DNA of 64,000 bases from JAAZLS01 sp964585925 (GTDB lineage: Bacteria; Bacillota; Dethiobacteria; DTU022): positions 61,577-125,576 of the forward strand of contig CAZPFS010000001.1 in the NCBI GenBank assembly GCA_964585925.1. Direction: 5' to 3'. The position numbers were made by a program, and so were the translations under genes. Positions within the stretch are counted from its first letter, which is position 1. The number at the start of each line of letters is the position of its first letter. The notes under the pieces are model-generated. The model saw nothing but the letters and a program-made list of their open reading frames with translations. It was not told the DNA's origin and did no database searches. Shown in pieces: positions 61,978 through 64,000 of the stretch.

Positions 61978-63525
61978 TCACCCATCCTGTTTTGACGGAA
62001 CCTGGCCGGCACCGTTGAGTTTTAATAACTTGTTGAGTCCGTCCAGATAGGCTTTTACACTGGCTTCGATGATATCTGTACTGGTTCCTCGGCCGGTGAT
62101 CACCTTGTTTTTGCCAAGGGATATATTGAGCGATACCTCCCCCAGGGCGTCCCGGCCCTCGGTAACAGCGCTCAGGCGGTAATTATCGAGGCGGATATCC
62201 ATGCCGGCAATTTTATTGACGGCATTGAAGGCGGCATCTATGGGGCCGGAACCCACCGCCATTTCTTCGATCACCGCCCCGTCGTTCCTGGCCAGCCGGA
62301 TCACCGCGGCCGGAATGCTTTTACTGCCGCCGAGTGTTTGCAGATAATCGAGGCGGTAGGTGGGTTCGGCTGCAAACAGGCAGTCGATGGCCATTGCTTC
62401 CAGGTCTTCCAGATGAACTTCCTTTTTTTTGTCAGCCAGTTCTAAAAAGCGGGTATAAAGTTTTTCCAACTGATCTTTGTCCAGGGTGAACCCCAGCTCG
62501 CTCAACTGGTGTTGCACCGCATGGCGTCCCGAACGGGCAGTAAGTATCATCTGGGCCGCTTTGCCGCCAATCAACTCCGCATCAATTATTTCATAGGTCT
62601 CCTTATTCTTCAATACTCCGTCCTGGTGGATTCCCGATGAATGGGCAAAGGCATTGATCCCGATCACGGCCTTGTTAACCGGGACCGGTATACCGGTGAG
62701 CTTGCTTACCAGGCGGCTGGTGCGGTATATCTCCTGCAGGTTCAAGCCGGTGTGATAGGGGTAATATGATTTCCGGATATACAGAGCCACCGCTATTTCT
62801 TCCAAGGAAGCGTTGCCGGCCCGCTCGCCTATTCCGTTGATATTGCACTCGACCTGGCGGGCGCCGTTTTCGATTGCCGCCAGGGAATTGGCTACCGCCA
62901 GACCCAGATCGTCATGACAGTGCACACTTAAGGTTACCCGATCCATGCCGGGAACATTTTCTTTGATTTTCCGGATTAGGGTTCCGAATTCGCCGGGCTG
63001 GGCATAGCCCACGGTATCCGGAATGTTGATCACTGTAGCCCCGGCCCCGATTACCTCTTCCAGCAACCGGTACAGGTACTGAATATCCGATCGGGTGGCA
63101 TCTTCCGGAGAATACTCCACATCGGAGGTATATTTCTTGGCATATTTTACCGAATCTACCGCCTGTTGGAGACAGATTTCCGGATCTTGTCTCAACTTGT
63201 AGCGCATATGAATGTCCGAGGAACCCAGGAAAACATGGATTCTTGGGTGCTCCGATTCTCTGACTGCCTCCCAGGCGGCATCGATGTCTCCCTGCAGGCA
63301 ACGGGCCAGGCCGCAAATTGCCGGTCCCTTGACCTGTCGGGATATTTCCCGCACCGCCTTGAATTCTCCGGGTGAAGAGACCGGAAAGCCGGCCTCGATT
63401 ACATCTACTCCCAGTCTGGCCAGTTGGCGGGCCACTTCCAATTTTTCACTAAAATTTAGTCGGGCTCCGGGCGTCTGTTCGCCGTCGCGGAGAGTGCTGT
63501 CAAAAATAAAGATCTGTTCAGTCAT
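61978..63525 (-). CDS. leuA: 2-isopropylmalate synthase
   Basis: A 515-residue LeuA. The catalytic barrel begins FDSTLRDGEQTPGARLNFSE and continues with VIEAGFPVSSPGEF and SVHCHDDLGLAVANSLAAIE. A C-terminal regulatory LeuA dimer domain (about 390-505) distinguishes it from the NifV-like protein at 40.3 kb. It condenses acetyl-CoA with 2-ketoisovalerate, the first committed step of leucine synthesis. AAGGAGG precedes ATG 63525. Expression is under a T-box leader. No leuC/D/B genes are visible downstream; hut genes follow. Confidence 0.94.
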   Translation of the reverse strand: MTEQIFIFDSTLRDGEQTPGARLNFSEKLEVARQLARLGVDVIEAGFPVSSPGEFKAVREISRQVKGPAICGLARCLQGDIDAAWEAVRESEHPRIHVFLGSSDIHMRYKLRQDPEICLQQAVDSVKYAKKYTSDVEYSPEDATRSDIQYLYRLLEEVIGAGATVINIPDTVGYAQPGEFGTLIRKIKENVPGMDRVTLSVHCHDDLGLAVANSLAAIENGARQVECNINGIGERAGNASLEEIAVALYIRKSYYPYHTGLNLQEIYRTSRLVSKLTGIPVPVNKAVIGINAFAHSSGIHQDGVLKNKETYEIIDAELIGGKAAQMILTARSGRHAVQHQLSELGFTLDKDQLEKLYTRFLELADKKKEVHLEDLEAMAIDCLFAAEPTYRLDYLQTLGGSKSIPAAVIRLARNDGAVIEEMAVGSGPIDAAFNAVNKIAGMDIRLDNYRLSAVTEGRDALGEVSLNISLGKNKVITGRGTSTDIIEASVKAYLDGLNKLLKLNGAGQVPSKQDG

Positions 63526-63847
63526 GAAAATTCGCCTCCTTTATTTGAAAAAGAACGGGTACATAAATAGAGCCTTTCGTGAAAGAGACGAAAGGCCGGT
63601 TCCGCGGTACCACTCTTTTTGCAGCATCCTTATGCTGCCTGCTCATCGTTCTGCTAACGGTTTGATACCGGCTGAGCCTACTCTGGGATTTCCATTTCAG
63701 TCAGCGGCTCCGGGAGGAGTTTACCCCAGGTTTCCTTGCCGCGTTTCACCCCCGCGGTTCCCTGTAAAGGCTTCCTGAGGCTACTGGTTCCGATCATCGC
63801 CTTGTTTTCTATTCCTTTGCCAAGCCCAAGTTGCGAAAAGTAAATTT
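63526..63847 (-). promoter_or_regulatory. Leucine-type T-box leader of leuA
   Basis: The leader contains the T-box core TGGTACCGCGGA (63601-63612) before a terminator. Upstream lies a long stem I region. On its 3' side GTAAACTCC offers CTC (63717-63719) as a leucine specifier codon, matching the downstream gene. Uncharged tRNA-Leu should stabilise the antiterminator. The specifier is read by eye; other triplets nearby cannot be fully excluded. Confidence 0.85.
63572..63597 (-). terminator. Terminator hairpin of the leuA T-box
   Basis: GCCTTTCGT pairs perfectly with ACGAAAGGC (9 bp, 7-base loop) just downstream of the T-box core on the minus strand, followed by TCTATTTAT. It competes with the antiterminator. 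Confidence 0.8.
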
Positions 63848-63853
63848 AGAATT

Positions 63854-63882
63854 AATATATGAAAGATATGATGGTTTGTCAA
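63854..63882 (-). promoter_or_regulatory. Sigma-A promoter of leuA
   Basis: TTGACA (63877-63882) and TATATT (63854-63859) with a 17-base spacer on the minus strand. Transcription would start near 63847, right at the T-box leader. Confidence 0.82.
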
Positions 63883-64000
63883 GCCAAAAAAAATGGCGGA
63901 TCGTGTCAAGCTACTGTAGGTTTTTTTTGAGAGAACCTCACCCATAGCTAAACAACCGATTGTTCTTTTAATCCTTTCAAAGCGGTATGAGTCAAATTAC
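63883..64000. other. Right edge, nothing assigned
   Basis: The last 118 bases hold no gene I can support. A run of eight T's near 63921-63928 is followed by GAGAGAACCTCA, but no clear hairpin forms. Confidence 0.3.

Overview
This window looks like the chromosome of a motile, probably spore-forming member of the Bacillota, most like the Clostridia (Peptococcaceae-type). The evidence is a CheC/CheD/FliY-type chemotaxis system, FlhF/FlhG, Bacillus-like synteny (miaB-mutS-mutL-miaA-hfq-spoVK-ynbB), a HutP-regulated hut operon, a T-box leader on leuA, strong AGGAGG ribosome sites, frequent TTG/GTG starts and translationally coupled genes. The affiliation is inferred from gene content only.

Layout. 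1-15.7 kb: the distal part of a flagellar/chemotaxis operon (flhF end, flhG, a PilZ gene, fliA, a ylxL-like gene, two flgF/flgG-type genes, fliM, fliN, fliY, cheA, cheY, cheC, cheD, cheB, cheR), then an M14-like membrane protein, a chemoreceptor and cheW closed by an intrinsic terminator. 15.9-17.5 kb: a nicotinamidase and nicotinate phosphoribosyltransferase pair for NAD salvage. 17.6-20.9 kb: a three-gene operon like Bacillus ydjI/ydjG/ydjH. 21.1-22.0 kb: a pair of small DMT-type membrane proteins. 22.1-24.8 kb: a membrane-embedded LuxR-type regulator diverging from a small LPXTG protein and its sortase. 25.5-28.3 kb: a NitT/TauT-type ABC importer behind a structured, terminator-bearing leader of no class I recognise.

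24.8-33.6 kb is the accessory part. It holds a decayed REP-associated (RAYT) transposase, an apparently intact IS30-family element with 25-bp inverted ends and an unusual 16-bp flanking direct repeat, an IS21 istB remnant, and several frameshifted genes (two zinc-ribbon proteins and a propeller-like protein). An isolated tRNA-Trp with its own promoter and terminator lies at its right side.

33.6-43.3 kb is metabolic: class III aminotransferase, GTP-dependent PEP carboxykinase, proC-proB-proA, a NifV-type homocitrate/Re-citrate synthase-like gene, a ROK kinase and a DedA protein. 43.3-55 kb: a SpoVB-like flippase on the minus strand, then the DNA/tRNA maintenance operon miaB-mutS-mutL-miaA-hfq, followed by spoVK-like, a small GTPase and ynbB-like. 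55-62 kb: a complete minus-strand histidine degradation operon (hutH, hutP, hutU, fchA, hutI, ftcD) that should deliver glutamate, ammonia and methenyl-tetrahydrofolate. Its leader has a good sigma-A promoter, three NAG triplets spaced by four bases, and a terminator directly upstream of hutH, the layout expected for HutP antitermination. 62-63.9 kb: leuA behind a leucine T-box.

I did not find a clearly new multi-gene system. The observations most worth follow-up are the HutP leader, the unclassified ABC-transporter leader, the regulator/LPXTG/sortase locus and the pseudogene-rich island.
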